From: Parabacteroides gordonii MS-1 = DSM 23371
GTDB taxonomy: Bacteria; Bacteroidota; Bacteroidia; Bacteroidales; Tannerellaceae
Length of the DNA: 64,000 nucleotides
NCBI RefSeq assembly: GCF_000969825.1
Contig: NZ_KQ033919.1
Location: forward strand, 2,159,088 to 2,223,087
Direction of reading: 5' to 3'
Within the stretch, counting starts at the first letter, position 1, and each line of letters starts with the position of its first letter. This document shows positions 49,001 to 56,408 of the stretch, piece by piece. A program made the translations under genes and the position numbers. The notes beneath the pieces were generated by a model, which saw only the letters and a list, made by a program, of their open reading frames with translations, was not told where the DNA came from and did no database searches.

Positions 49001-49390
49001 AGCACCGATAACAGGCAAGCCCGTTTCATCGACAATAACTCCTTTTACGGTTTTTTCTTTCTGATTGACTGCATTTTTAACAGGTGCGGAAATGACAACA
49101 TAATCTCCTTTAATCGAATAAGTATACCCTGTATCAGCCAAGATCTGCTTTAATACATCCAATACTTCTACGTTCTTTTGATTCAGTTGTACCCTTTTGC
49201 TGACATCCAACTGCGTACCATTATAAGCAATTTTGTACTTGGATGAAGCTTCGATCTTCTGGAACGCTTCCTTTAGCGAAACTGTTCCTTCATTAAAGGA
49301 GACCTTTTGTGCATTGATCTGCAGACAACCTGCGATCAGAAAACACAGACAATAGGTTCCAATTCGTCTGGATTTGTGTTTATTCTTCAT
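46043..49390 (-). CDS. SusC/RagA TonB-dependent transporter with STN domain (mannan locus)
   Basis: A 1115-residue outer-membrane transporter. Signal peptide to about residue 28 (LQINAQ), STN domain (EAFQKIEASSKYKIAYNG, then VLKQILADTGYTYSIKG), carboxypeptidase-like domain (VKGVIVDETGLPVIGAN), TonB box (DEVVVVGYG), plug (VSILKDAGSAAIYGSRSANG) and a barrel ending in GFGLDIEF. The STN domain matches the FecR gene that precedes it, so uptake of ligand can signal to the ECF sigma factor. It has the same layout as the SusC at 9711 but a different barrel, as expected for another ligand. Confidence 0.95.
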   Translation of the reverse strand: MKNKHKSRRIGTYCLCFLIAGCLQINAQKVSFNEGTVSLKEAFQKIEASSKYKIAYNGTQLDVSKRVQLNQKNVEVLDVLKQILADTGYTYSIKGDYVVISAPVKNAVNQKEKTVKGVIVDETGLPVIGANVVVSGTTSGTVTDFDGNFSLQVPENGMLEISYIGFLTQQISLKGKNDFRITLKEDSQKLDEVVVVGYGTRSRKSITGSVDQVNSEIFENRPVTNATQALQGASANLVIQSKNMNPNDNSMNINIRGVSTMGNNDPLIVIDGLISSSSTLNNLNPNDIENVSILKDAGSAAIYGSRSANGVILVTTKKGSKGGKPQVTFNGQVGMQDPRILFSPVEGWQNAMLRNQANVNVGNAPQFTPTAIRDLYDHRDEEEWLYDQIIQTGLQQNYNINVSGGSENTTYMVSASYFNQESNFKGNFGMERYNFRTNLSTEYGRFKLTSLMAYNRRKDRTVAGGTGNAIINSSRVPSYYYYKFMEGDKYLVNDIVGDDNPLALLQDGGYEKKDEDNFIGSMNLDFKIMEGLKATGLIGLDLTQHHRYRRDKKVPLYSSADLTNPVLYMHSNTMTEDYNEKRYTLSSQFLLNYDRTFKEAHHVTALFGASNESYTKQASRIAWEYTDEDLGLPTTDNSVQNKENKNSNNDTDQTSITSVFGRVGYSYMDKYYGDVSFRYDGSSKFAKDQRWGFFPSFSAGWRLSEEAFMDTYKSNIGDLKLRASYGVLGNQNVDNYSYQTVYLIENNQFVFNNTSIAGTKITDGNSLLTWEKSANFNIGVDATFLNGNLYVSADYFNKKTTNILLTPEVSTIYGGTTAKENAGEMKNQGWELTVNYKLNHGDFHHNFNFNISDSKNKVTDFGGQERIDGLDELYKLIREGESLGSYYGYKTDGLFQSYEEIANSALPVGSAVQPGDVKYVDQNGDKVINEKDRVVLGNAFPRYTFGFTYSLAWKGFDLNLMLQGVGKRSQFLRGELMEPFHSNYSYCIYEHQLDFWTPTNPDARWPRLTAPGSASATNNWSLAGDNHILNAAYLRVKNIQVGYTLPKSLTQKFGVQKLRVSVNTENPLTFCKNSFIDPESSEFGSDMGGISGIGGNSGRNYPTLTYYGFGLDIEF

Positions 49391-49440
49391 ATGTAATTAA
49401 AAAAGTTAAACAATAACACGATTTTAAGTGCGTACTCATC

Positions 49441-49468
49441 TATAATGACAGATGGAAAAAACGTTGCA
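49441..49468 (-). promoter_or_regulatory. Candidate ECF-sigma promoter before the mannan-locus SusC
   Basis: Read on the - strand, the sequence has TGCAACGTTT (complement of 49459-49468) and, 13 bases beyond GCAAC, TGTCA (complement of 49446-49450). An AAC-containing -35 and a GTC-containing -10 are the usual ECF-sigma elements. It lies 51-78 bases before the SusC ATG and downstream of FecR. Supported by position and element type only. Confidence 0.45.
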
Positions 49469-49521
49469 CCCAATCGAAACTAAAACTTTTTTTAATTACA
49501 TCGCAAAAAAATACTTTTTGC

Positions 49522-50535
49522 CTATTTCAAAAAGATATCTTTATTTTCAATCCGATATTCAAGTCCGGGAATTAACTCCTTCAAAAGCATGAATATATTT
49601 TCCAACGATTCATTCTTATTAAAATGTACCGTTATTTTGTTATTATTATAAACAGATGTCTGCAAATGTACATTTACTCCGTATGTACGTTGCAAAATAC
49701 GGATGATATCCGAAAAAGAGTAGTTGTCAAATAATAAACCTCCTTCGCGCCAGTCGGAATAATCAGCAGAGACTACCTGTTTTATATCCGCTATTCCGGA
49801 GTCTATATTATATACCAACTGTTCATCGGGCACCAGATGATATACTTTCTTATCGTTATCCTGCAGGCATACCCTTACGGAGCCTTCTTCAAGTGTGGTT
49901 GCAATCTGTTTTACCTCCGGATAGGCGAGAATATTAAAGCGCGTACCCAATACTTCTACATTCAATGTACGGGCTTTCACGATAAAAGGTTGTTCTGTAT
50001 TTTTTTCAACCTCGAAATAACCTTCACCAGACAGATAAACATCACGTGTCTGTCCTATAAAAGTAGAAGGATAAATCAATACGCTACCGGAGTTCAACCA
50101 AACCCGACTACTGTCCGGAAGAATGATCTGTTCACGTTTGCCTGCCGGAACAAAATGCTCGATCAGCAAAACATCCGCTACCGCATCTTTAGCTATATTT
50201 GCCTGCCAATAAAAATAAACGGAAGAAGAAAGCATGATCAGCGGTAAGAGCCATATAGCCGCCAGTTTCATAACAAATGACATCGGCCGTAAAGATTTCC
50301 GCACGGGTTCTTTTTGTTCTGAGAAACCTAACTGTCTGCTTAATTGAGAAAAAGCCTGTTCTGAATGATTTTCGTTCATCTCCGGGAACCCCATAGTATC
50401 CCAGACCGACAGCAGCGCATCGTCTACCTCCGGCCTATCATCTTCCTTTGTCAATCGTTGATGCACTTTCCTTATCGTCTCTTCCGAGAAGTCATGATGA
50501 AAGAAATAATCAACTATTTTTTTTATATAACTCAT
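49522..50535 (-). CDS. FecR-type anti-sigma factor (mannan locus)
   Basis: A 337-residue membrane protein: cytoplasmic N-terminus of about 88 residues, one helix near 90-110 (LAAIWLLPLIMLSSSVYFY), periplasmic FecR domain (LPDSSRVWLNSGSVLIYP, then LSGEGYFEVEKN) and DUF4974 C-terminus. It lies 56 bases after the ECF sigma gene and before SusC-STN, the classic order of a trans-envelope signalling system. Confidence 0.94.
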   Translation of the reverse strand: MSYIKKIVDYFFHHDFSEETIRKVHQRLTKEDDRPEVDDALLSVWDTMGFPEMNENHSEQAFSQLSRQLGFSEQKEPVRKSLRPMSFVMKLAAIWLLPLIMLSSSVYFYWQANIAKDAVADVLLIEHFVPAGKREQIILPDSSRVWLNSGSVLIYPSTFIGQTRDVYLSGEGYFEVEKNTEQPFIVKARTLNVEVLGTRFNILAYPEVKQIATTLEEGSVRVCLQDNDKKVYHLVPDEQLVYNIDSGIADIKQVVSADYSDWREGGLLFDNYSFSDIIRILQRTYGVNVHLQTSVYNNNKITVHFNKNESLENIFMLLKELIPGLEYRIENKDIFLK

Positions 50536-50591
50536 TCTGTCCTTAACATTATATTATAAAGACTCCTTTTGGGCATTTCGCCCCCAATATT

Positions 50592-51155
50592 TTAACACAA
50601 ATAAAGTATCAATAGATATAATAAAACTTTTCTCAATTCTTTTAACGCCAAATTCAGGTGATTTTCAACTGTTTTCTTACTTAATTGTAATTTCTCGGCA
50701 ATCTCCTGGTTGGACAATCCAATCTCACGGCTCAACTGATAGATCAATTTACGCTGTGGAGGCATGCTTTCTACTACCATATCGATCAAAAGCTGCAGAT
50801 CCTTGGCTATTAAATCTTCATCCGGAGAGTCATTGGTCTCTTCTTCAAATGGTTTTTCTTTTAATCTTTCGATACGTATTTGTTGAGCTTCCAAAAAATT
50901 GAAAGTGGTATTTTTAGATAAGATGAATAGATAAGCGCCAAAGTTCTTTACATCGGCAAACTTATCCCGGTTCCCCCATACTTTAGAGAAAACTTCCTGG
51001 GAAATATCCTCTGCATCCTGCTCCGATTTAACTAAACCGTATACAAAACCACGGATCTTAGGATAATAGCGCATGAATAGTACCTGAAAAGCTTTCTGGC
51101 TTCCCAAGGTCAGTTCCTTCACTAATAGTTCCTCGTCGATAGATTTTGTTAGCAT
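50592..51155 (-). CDS. ECF-type sigma factor (mannan locus)
   Basis: 187 residues. Region 2 is at about 15-85 (AFQVLFMRYYPKIRGFVYGL, SEQDAEDISQEVFSKVW) and region 4 at about 130-180 (MPPQRKLIYQLSREIGLSNQEIA, then LQLSKKTVENHLN). It is released by the neighbouring FecR when the SusC transporter is loaded. A TATATTTG element lies 5 bases upstream of the ATG, so the mRNA may be leaderless or start further in. Confidence 0.94.
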   Translation of the reverse strand: MLTKSIDEELLVKELTLGSQKAFQVLFMRYYPKIRGFVYGLVKSEQDAEDISQEVFSKVWGNRDKFADVKNFGAYLFILSKNTTFNFLEAQQIRIERLKEKPFEEETNDSPDEDLIAKDLQLLIDMVVESMPPQRKLIYQLSREIGLSNQEIAEKLQLSKKTVENHLNLALKELRKVLLYLLILYLC

Positions 51156-51160
51156 GGAGG

Positions 51161-51168
51161 CAAATATA
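51161..51168 (-). promoter_or_regulatory. -7 box of the ECF sigma gene
   Basis: TATATTTG on the - strand, matching TAnnTTTG, just before the ATG at 51155. The spacing would put the transcription start at about the first codon. Confidence 0.45.
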
Positions 51169-51308
51169 CAAACCTAATGTTTAAATCAGAGCGAAGATTG
51201 GCAATTTGTTTTTGCCAAAATTGATTTTCCTGTATTGTTACTTTGGAATCAACATTACAGGCATATCACTAAATTATTTTTAAGCAAATAAAACTGCCGG
51301 TATATTAA

Positions 51309-51337
51309 ATTGACAGAGTTCGTGACAGACTCTGGTA
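51309..51337 (-). promoter_or_regulatory. Candidate ROK operator, copy 1 (upstream of ROK gene)
   Basis: A 29-base sequence identical, in inverted orientation, to 52982-53010. Inside it is a dyad, CAGAGT and ACTCTG around a 9-base centre, and the direct pair GACAGA-6 bases-GACAGA. It lies 178 bases before the ROK ATG and about 150 bases after the ECF sigma start. The 360-base gap around it is otherwise AT-rich and without a gene. Confidence 0.7.
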
Positions 51338-51472
51338 AATAATGGCTTAAATAGATTTAAAAAGAGTGTAAAAAATATCTTATAAGTATTAGCTTATGTG
51401 GAAAGTCAAGTGAAGAGTTGAAATATTGTGCTTTTTTTATTTTAACAAGCTTATATTTGAAATATATTTATT

Positions 51473-51480
51473 TACATTTG
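51473..51480 (+). promoter_or_regulatory. -7 box of the ROK gene
   Basis: TACATTTG matches TAnnTTTG; the ATG is 35 bases further on. It is preceded by ATTTATTT, as in the two other promoters of this locus. Confidence 0.5.
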
Positions 51481-51514
51481 TTCAATCATACAATAAATAG
51501 CAAAAAATAAGGCC

Positions 51515-52726
51515 ATGAATACAAAATTTCTTATCACTACCGACAATAACCGTAATGAGTCTCTTAAAAAGAAAATCATACATTATTATATTGCTAATGG
51601 TGATGCTACGATAGCAGAACTCTGTAAGGAAATGGACTTAAGCATTCCAACCGTAACTAAGCTGATTGGCGAGTTACAAGAAGACGGTTATATACTAGAT
51701 TTTGGGAAGCAAGAAACCAGTGGTGGACGTAAACCTAATATTTACGGACTGAACCCAACTTCAGGCTATTTTGTGGGAGTGGATATCTTTCGGGATAAGA
51801 TCAATATTGCGGCTGTTGATTTTAAAGGAGAAAAATTGAGGATAGAAGAAAACATTCCATTTGTTTTAGAAAATACTCCGGCAGCTCTTGAGTCATTATG
51901 TATTTTGATAAATACTTTTATAGACTCTTTACCTGTATCACGTGAAAAAGTGTTAGCAGTCGGAGTCAATATTTCCGGTCGTGTTAGACCAGAGTCAGGT
52001 TACAGCTACAGTATTTTTTACTTTGAAGAAAAGCCTTTATCTCAAATATTGGAAGAACGCATAAAAATCAAGATATATATTGAGAATGACACTCGTGCCA
52101 TGTTGTATGGAGAGTATATGCAGGGAGTTGTTAAAGGTGAAAAGAATATTTTATTTATTAATCTGAACTGGGGGCTAGGGCTTTCTATCTTTATTAATGG
52201 AGAATTGTATTATGGCAAATCCGGTTTTTCCGGAGAGTTCGGTCATTTTTGTTTCTTTGATAACGAGATTCTCTGTCACTGCGGAAAGAAGGGATGCATT
52301 GAAACAGAAGCCTCAGGATCAGCTTTGCATCGTAAATTATTAGAAAGATATAAAGAGGGCAGTAGCACGATCCTTGCGGCTAAAATAGATAAAAATGAAA
52401 AAATAACTTTGGCGGATATGATTGAAGCCATACAAAAAGAAGATGTGCTTTGTATTGAAATATTGGAAGAAATGGGATTGAATTTAGGCAGAGGGATTGC
52501 TGGTTTAATGAATATATTCAATCCGGAACTGGTCGTTTTAGGTGGTGCATTATCTCTGACTGGAGAATACATCAGCCTCCCGATAAAGAGTGCTATACGG
52601 AAATACTCCCTTAATTTAGTGAGTCAGGATACTGAAATAAGATTGTCTAAACTAGGCGAACGAGCTGGAGTGTTGGGAGCTTGCTTGTTATCACGAAGTA
52701 AAATTTTAGGAATGATACGATATTAA
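51515..52726 (+). CDS. ROK-family transcriptional regulator (NagC/Mlc type)
   Basis: 403 residues. The N-terminal helix-turn-helix (residues about 12-65: TIAELCKEMDLSIPTVTKLIGELQEDGYI) and linker with GGRKP are typical of ROK repressors, not of stand-alone kinases. The ROK fold follows (VGVDIFRDKINIAAVD, then ENDTRAMLYGEY) with the zinc motif CHCGKKGC. The neighbouring sialic-acid genes suggest that it senses sialate or an amino sugar such as ManNAc or GlcNAc. Its codon use and base content are more AT-rich than the downstream enzymes. Two copies of a 29-base dyad element flank the gene, so autoregulation plus control of the SusC operon is inferred. Confidence 0.88.
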   Translation: MNTKFLITTDNNRNESLKKKIIHYYIANGDATIAELCKEMDLSIPTVTKLIGELQEDGYILDFGKQETSGGRKPNIYGLNPTSGYFVGVDIFRDKINIAAVDFKGEKLRIEENIPFVLENTPAALESLCILINTFIDSLPVSREKVLAVGVNISGRVRPESGYSYSIFYFEEKPLSQILEERIKIKIYIENDTRAMLYGEYMQGVVKGEKNILFINLNWGLGLSIFINGELYYGKSGFSGEFGHFCFFDNEILCHCGKKGCIETEASGSALHRKLLERYKEGSSTILAAKIDKNEKITLADMIEAIQKEDVLCIEILEEMGLNLGRGIAGLMNIFNPELVVLGGALSLTGEYISLPIKSAIRKYSLNLVSQDTEIRLSKLGERAGVLGACLLSRSKILGMIRY

Positions 52727-52860
52727 TCTCTCTTTTTATACAGATTTACCAAAACTTTAATTCTTCCCCTTACTACTACTTGTGAATATTTATATCTACA
52801 GCTTGAATTAAGAATGTTTTTAGTTCAGGCTGGTCTGTATCGAAAATATATTTTTTACTA
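52727..52860. other. AT-rich gap after the ROK gene
   Basis: The first part of the 352-base gap between the ROK and NanO genes. It holds no gene and no clear hairpin. The promoter and operator of the NanO gene occupy the second part. Confidence 0.3.
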
Positions 52861-52894
52861 TTTGTTTATTATTAAAATAATTTATTTATATTTG
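52861..52894 (+). promoter_or_regulatory. Promoter of the sialate SusC/SusD unit
   Basis: TTTG (52861-52864) and TATATTTG (52887-52894), 22 bases apart, fit the -33 and -7 elements. The following GTATTTAAATA is also found after the promoter of the lyase gene (58135). Transcription would start near 52901. Confidence 0.6.
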
Positions 52895-52981
52895 CGCAGT
52901 ATTTAAATAATAGATATTTTTCTGTCTGCAATAATGAAAAGAACAAAAAACATAAAAACAATCCTCTCTTGCATCTTAATA

Positions 52982-53010
52982 TACCAGAGTCTGTCACGAA
53001 CTCTGTCAAT
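52982..53010 (+). promoter_or_regulatory. Candidate ROK operator, copy 2 (upstream of NanO-like SusC)
   Basis: Exact inverted copy of 51309-51337. It lies 69 bases before the SusC ATG, about 80 bases downstream of the predicted transcription start, so a bound repressor could block elongation. No third copy was seen before the lyase gene. Confidence 0.7.
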
Positions 53011-53078
53011 ATACGAGATAAACTCATATTTATCCGCAAGTTTCAACCTTGGTTATTAACAAATAAAAGTAATTTATT

Positions 53079-56000
53079 ATGAAGAAAAATTTCCTGATTT
53101 TAGTGCTTGTTATGCTGCTTCCTGCTTTTGCATGGGGACAAGAGCAGATAACTATCACAGGAACAGTTATGGATGAGTCTAATTTCTCCGTGCCGGGCGC
53201 CTCTATTGTGGAAAAAGGAACCACAAATGGTACAGTGACTGACCTTGATGGTAATTTCTCCATTATTGTATCTAACAAAAATGCAATCTTGCAATTTTCA
53301 TTTATCGGCTACAAAACGCAGGAAGTTCCATTAGCCGGAAAAACAAAAGTAAATGTTATCTTACGCGAAGATGCAGAGCAACTGGATGAAGTTGTTGTTA
53401 CCGGTTACGGTGGACAACAAAAGAGGGCAACCCTAACCACAGCTATTTCCAAGTTGGACAACAGAGCGCTTGAAAATGTAGCAATCTCAAATGCCGGACA
53501 GTCACTGCAAGGTACAGTGAGTGGTTTACGTGTTGTAAATACATCCGGTAAGCCAGGAGAGGCACCTAACATCGTTTTGCGTGGGGGAGCTACTATTACG
53601 GGTGACCCTGCAAACAATCAGGCACTAGTTGTAGTTGATGGTATCGTACGTTCCATGAATGACGTAAACCCCGCCGACATAGAATCTATCCAGGTTCTAA
53701 AAGATGCGGCTTCCACTGCGATTTATGGAGCTCGTGCCAACAGCGGTGTTATCCTTGTAACGACTAAAAGAGCCAAAGAAGGGAAAGCGACTGTTTCTTA
53801 CAAGTTTAAAGGCGGTATGAACTTTGCCCGCAAAGGCTATGAGTTCCTTGGAGCCAGAGACTTCCTGTATTATAATCGACTAGGCAATAAATACATCAAT
53901 GATGCCGGCTATACGAGAACATTGCAACAGGTAAATAACACAACCGGTTATGGAACCAATGCCGGAAATCATTTCTCTGTTCATTATCTGACAGATGAAA
54001 ACAAACATCTTCTAAATGAAGGATGGGAGCAAATGACAGACCCGTACGATGGCGAAGGACAGCTGATCTTTAAAGACTACGGTGGTCAAATGATGGATGC
54101 AGCATTCAATGATCCTTCATTTACACAGGATCATTATTTCAGTGTAACCGGAGGAAATGACAAAGCAACTTTCCTGACATCTTTCGGATATTATAATGAA
54201 CAAGGACAGGTTGTCGGAACTTCTTATGAACGTTTCACAGGAAATATCAATGGTTCTTATAAGGTTCGCGACAACATTAAAATCAATGCAGGAGCAACTT
54301 ATTCATTTTCAAAAAAACCAGGGTTATGGATCAGCGAAGCACAGCTGTTCTATCGCTCCATGAGTTTATGGCCGACCCTAAATCCTTATGATGAAGATGG
54401 GAACCCTGCTGCCGGTGTCGGATCTGCTGACGGGAATCCTCTTTATTGGAAAGACAAACTACAACGTATCAATAATGTACGCCGGACAACCTTCAATATT
54501 GGAGGAAGCTGGGAAATTATTCCCGGACTGGCATTGAATGAAAATAGTTCAATTTACTATATTGATAACGAGCAAGAAGATTTCGATAAACAATATCAGA
54601 CACAGAACAGCTCAACTCCCAACAATACACGCAACGCCCGTGGTATGTATGAACGTCAGTTCCAACAGCAACATAGTGCCACATTGACTTACAATAAATC
54701 ATTTATAGAGAAACATAATCTGGATGCAATGATCGGTGGCGAGTATTTCGACTACAACCGCTTCAAGCTACAGGCGAAAGGAAATAAAGCCCCCAGTGAC
54801 GATATTCCTACACTGAACGGATCAAGTGACAAAACGGAAGTCTATTCTTATAAAGATGGTTATCGCATGCTATCAGGCTTCGCCCGTGTCAATTACAACT
54901 ATGAATACAAATATCTGTTCTCTGTTGTTGCCCGCTATGATGGCATATCCAAACTAAGTGATAATCGCTGGGGATTCTTCCCGGGAGTTTCCGCTGGTTG
55001 GAACCTGCACGAAGAATCATTCTTTAAAGATACAGAAGTGGCCAAATATGTATCTACTGTTAAACCACGTGTCAGCTACGGTGTAAATGGTAATGTCGCC
55101 GGACTAGGCAATTATGAAGTATATGGAGAATACAACACGATCAACAACAGTTCCAGTATTCCTATTCCTTATAATGGCAACGTTGGTTTCCTGAATACCG
55201 GACTGATCAACAGCGACCTTCGCTGGGAAAAAAGTAATTCTTTTGAAGTAGGTCTCGACCTGGGCTTCATAAACAATCGCTTCAACCTGATCCTAGATTA
55301 TTATAACCGTACCACCAGCGACTTGCTGACCAGCCTGGAATTGCCCGGATATACGGGTTTCAGCAATATCAGAACAAACTTGGGTAGCTTGCGTAATACC
55401 GGTTTCGAAGCAGAAGTAAAACTTAATATCCTTTCGAACCCCAAAGCATTCAGTTGGGATTTCTCATTCAACACATCGTTGGTACATAACAAAATCATTA
55501 AATTGCCTTACAATGGTAACGAAAATAACCGTCAGGGAGGTATGGAAGTATATGATCCTAAATCCGGAAAAGTGACCTGGGTAGGCGGATACCAGGAAGG
55601 ACAACCTCTCGGCGAAGTATATGCTTATAAACAAGAACGTATTTTCAAAGACTGGGATGACGTAAAAGCTAATGCCGGTGACAGATATGACGCAGTCGCT
55701 GAACTATATGGGCCAAACAAATGGGCGCAGATGAGCGATAAGGAAAAGATTGGTAAAAAACCGATTGAACCGGGAGATGTTATGTGGGCAGACCTCGATA
55801 ATAACGGTGTGATCAACGAATATGACCGTGTAAAAGTCGGAAATGTTTTACCTAAATGGACAGGAGGATTTTCTACAAATCTTTCTTATAAAGACATCTC
55901 TTTGTTTGCTCGCTTCGACTATGCATTAGGGCATATTATTTACAATGACCTTGCTGCACGTTCACTGGGACAATATCAAGGTTCTTTCAACATAATAAAA

Positions 56001-56384
56001 GACGTTTATAACACTTGGTCTCCCGAGAATGTCAATGCTGATCTGCCTAAATTCTATTATGCAGACCAGTTAGGAAAGAAGAACATAACACGTTCAAACA
56101 ATGCGAATCCCAATATCAATAATAACAGTTCCCGTTTCTATGAAAAAGGAGACTACCTGGCATTGAGAGAGATCACATTAAGTTATCGTTTACCTAAAAA
56201 AATTATTGAAAAAGCGACACTGAGTGATGCCTCTATTTACATAACAGGGCAAAACTTATTCTATATTACCGGTTATACGGGAATGTCACCCGAACCGGCA
56301 GTCAAGAAAGATAATGCCGGAGTAGACGAAGGTAGATATCCTATGCCACGAACTGTATTATTAGGTGTTTCTGTTTCATTCTGA
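53079..56384 (+). CDS. nanO: SusC-type transporter, NanO-like (sialic acid)
   Basis: A 1101-residue TonB-dependent outer-membrane transporter without an STN domain: signal peptide to about residue 20 (AFAWGQ), carboxypeptidase-like domain (ITGTVMDESNFSVPGAS), TonB box (DEVVVTGYG), plug (IQVLKDAASTAIYGARANSG), and barrel ending in TVLLGVSVSF. The missing STN domain agrees with the lack of sigma/FecR genes here and with a cytoplasmic regulator instead. The name follows NanO of Tannerella and Bacteroides fragilis and rests on synteny with sialidase, lyase and SusD genes. Confidence 0.85.
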   Translation: MKKNFLILVLVMLLPAFAWGQEQITITGTVMDESNFSVPGASIVEKGTTNGTVTDLDGNFSIIVSNKNAILQFSFIGYKTQEVPLAGKTKVNVILREDAEQLDEVVVTGYGGQQKRATLTTAISKLDNRALENVAISNAGQSLQGTVSGLRVVNTSGKPGEAPNIVLRGGATITGDPANNQALVVVDGIVRSMNDVNPADIESIQVLKDAASTAIYGARANSGVILVTTKRAKEGKATVSYKFKGGMNFARKGYEFLGARDFLYYNRLGNKYINDAGYTRTLQQVNNTTGYGTNAGNHFSVHYLTDENKHLLNEGWEQMTDPYDGEGQLIFKDYGGQMMDAAFNDPSFTQDHYFSVTGGNDKATFLTSFGYYNEQGQVVGTSYERFTGNINGSYKVRDNIKINAGATYSFSKKPGLWISEAQLFYRSMSLWPTLNPYDEDGNPAAGVGSADGNPLYWKDKLQRINNVRRTTFNIGGSWEIIPGLALNENSSIYYIDNEQEDFDKQYQTQNSSTPNNTRNARGMYERQFQQQHSATLTYNKSFIEKHNLDAMIGGEYFDYNRFKLQAKGNKAPSDDIPTLNGSSDKTEVYSYKDGYRMLSGFARVNYNYEYKYLFSVVARYDGISKLSDNRWGFFPGVSAGWNLHEESFFKDTEVAKYVSTVKPRVSYGVNGNVAGLGNYEVYGEYNTINNSSSIPIPYNGNVGFLNTGLINSDLRWEKSNSFEVGLDLGFINNRFNLILDYYNRTTSDLLTSLELPGYTGFSNIRTNLGSLRNTGFEAEVKLNILSNPKAFSWDFSFNTSLVHNKIIKLPYNGNENNRQGGMEVYDPKSGKVTWVGGYQEGQPLGEVYAYKQERIFKDWDDVKANAGDRYDAVAELYGPNKWAQMSDKEKIGKKPIEPGDVMWADLDNNGVINEYDRVKVGNVLPKWTGGFSTNLSYKDISLFARFDYALGHIIYNDLAARSLGQYQGSFNIIKDVYNTWSPENVNADLPKFYYADQLGKKNITRSNNANPNINNNSSRFYEKGDYLALREITLSYRLPKKIIEKATLSDASIYITGQNLFYITGYTGMSPEPAVKKDNAGVDEGRYPMPRTVLLGVSVSF

Positions 56385-56408
56385 CAACCACTTTAAATTA
56401 AAAGCAAT

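Noticed and set aside
51515-52726. ROK protein as a sugar kinase
   Set aside because: The N-terminal helix-turn-helix and GGRKP linker are those of regulators. Residual kinase activity cannot be excluded.
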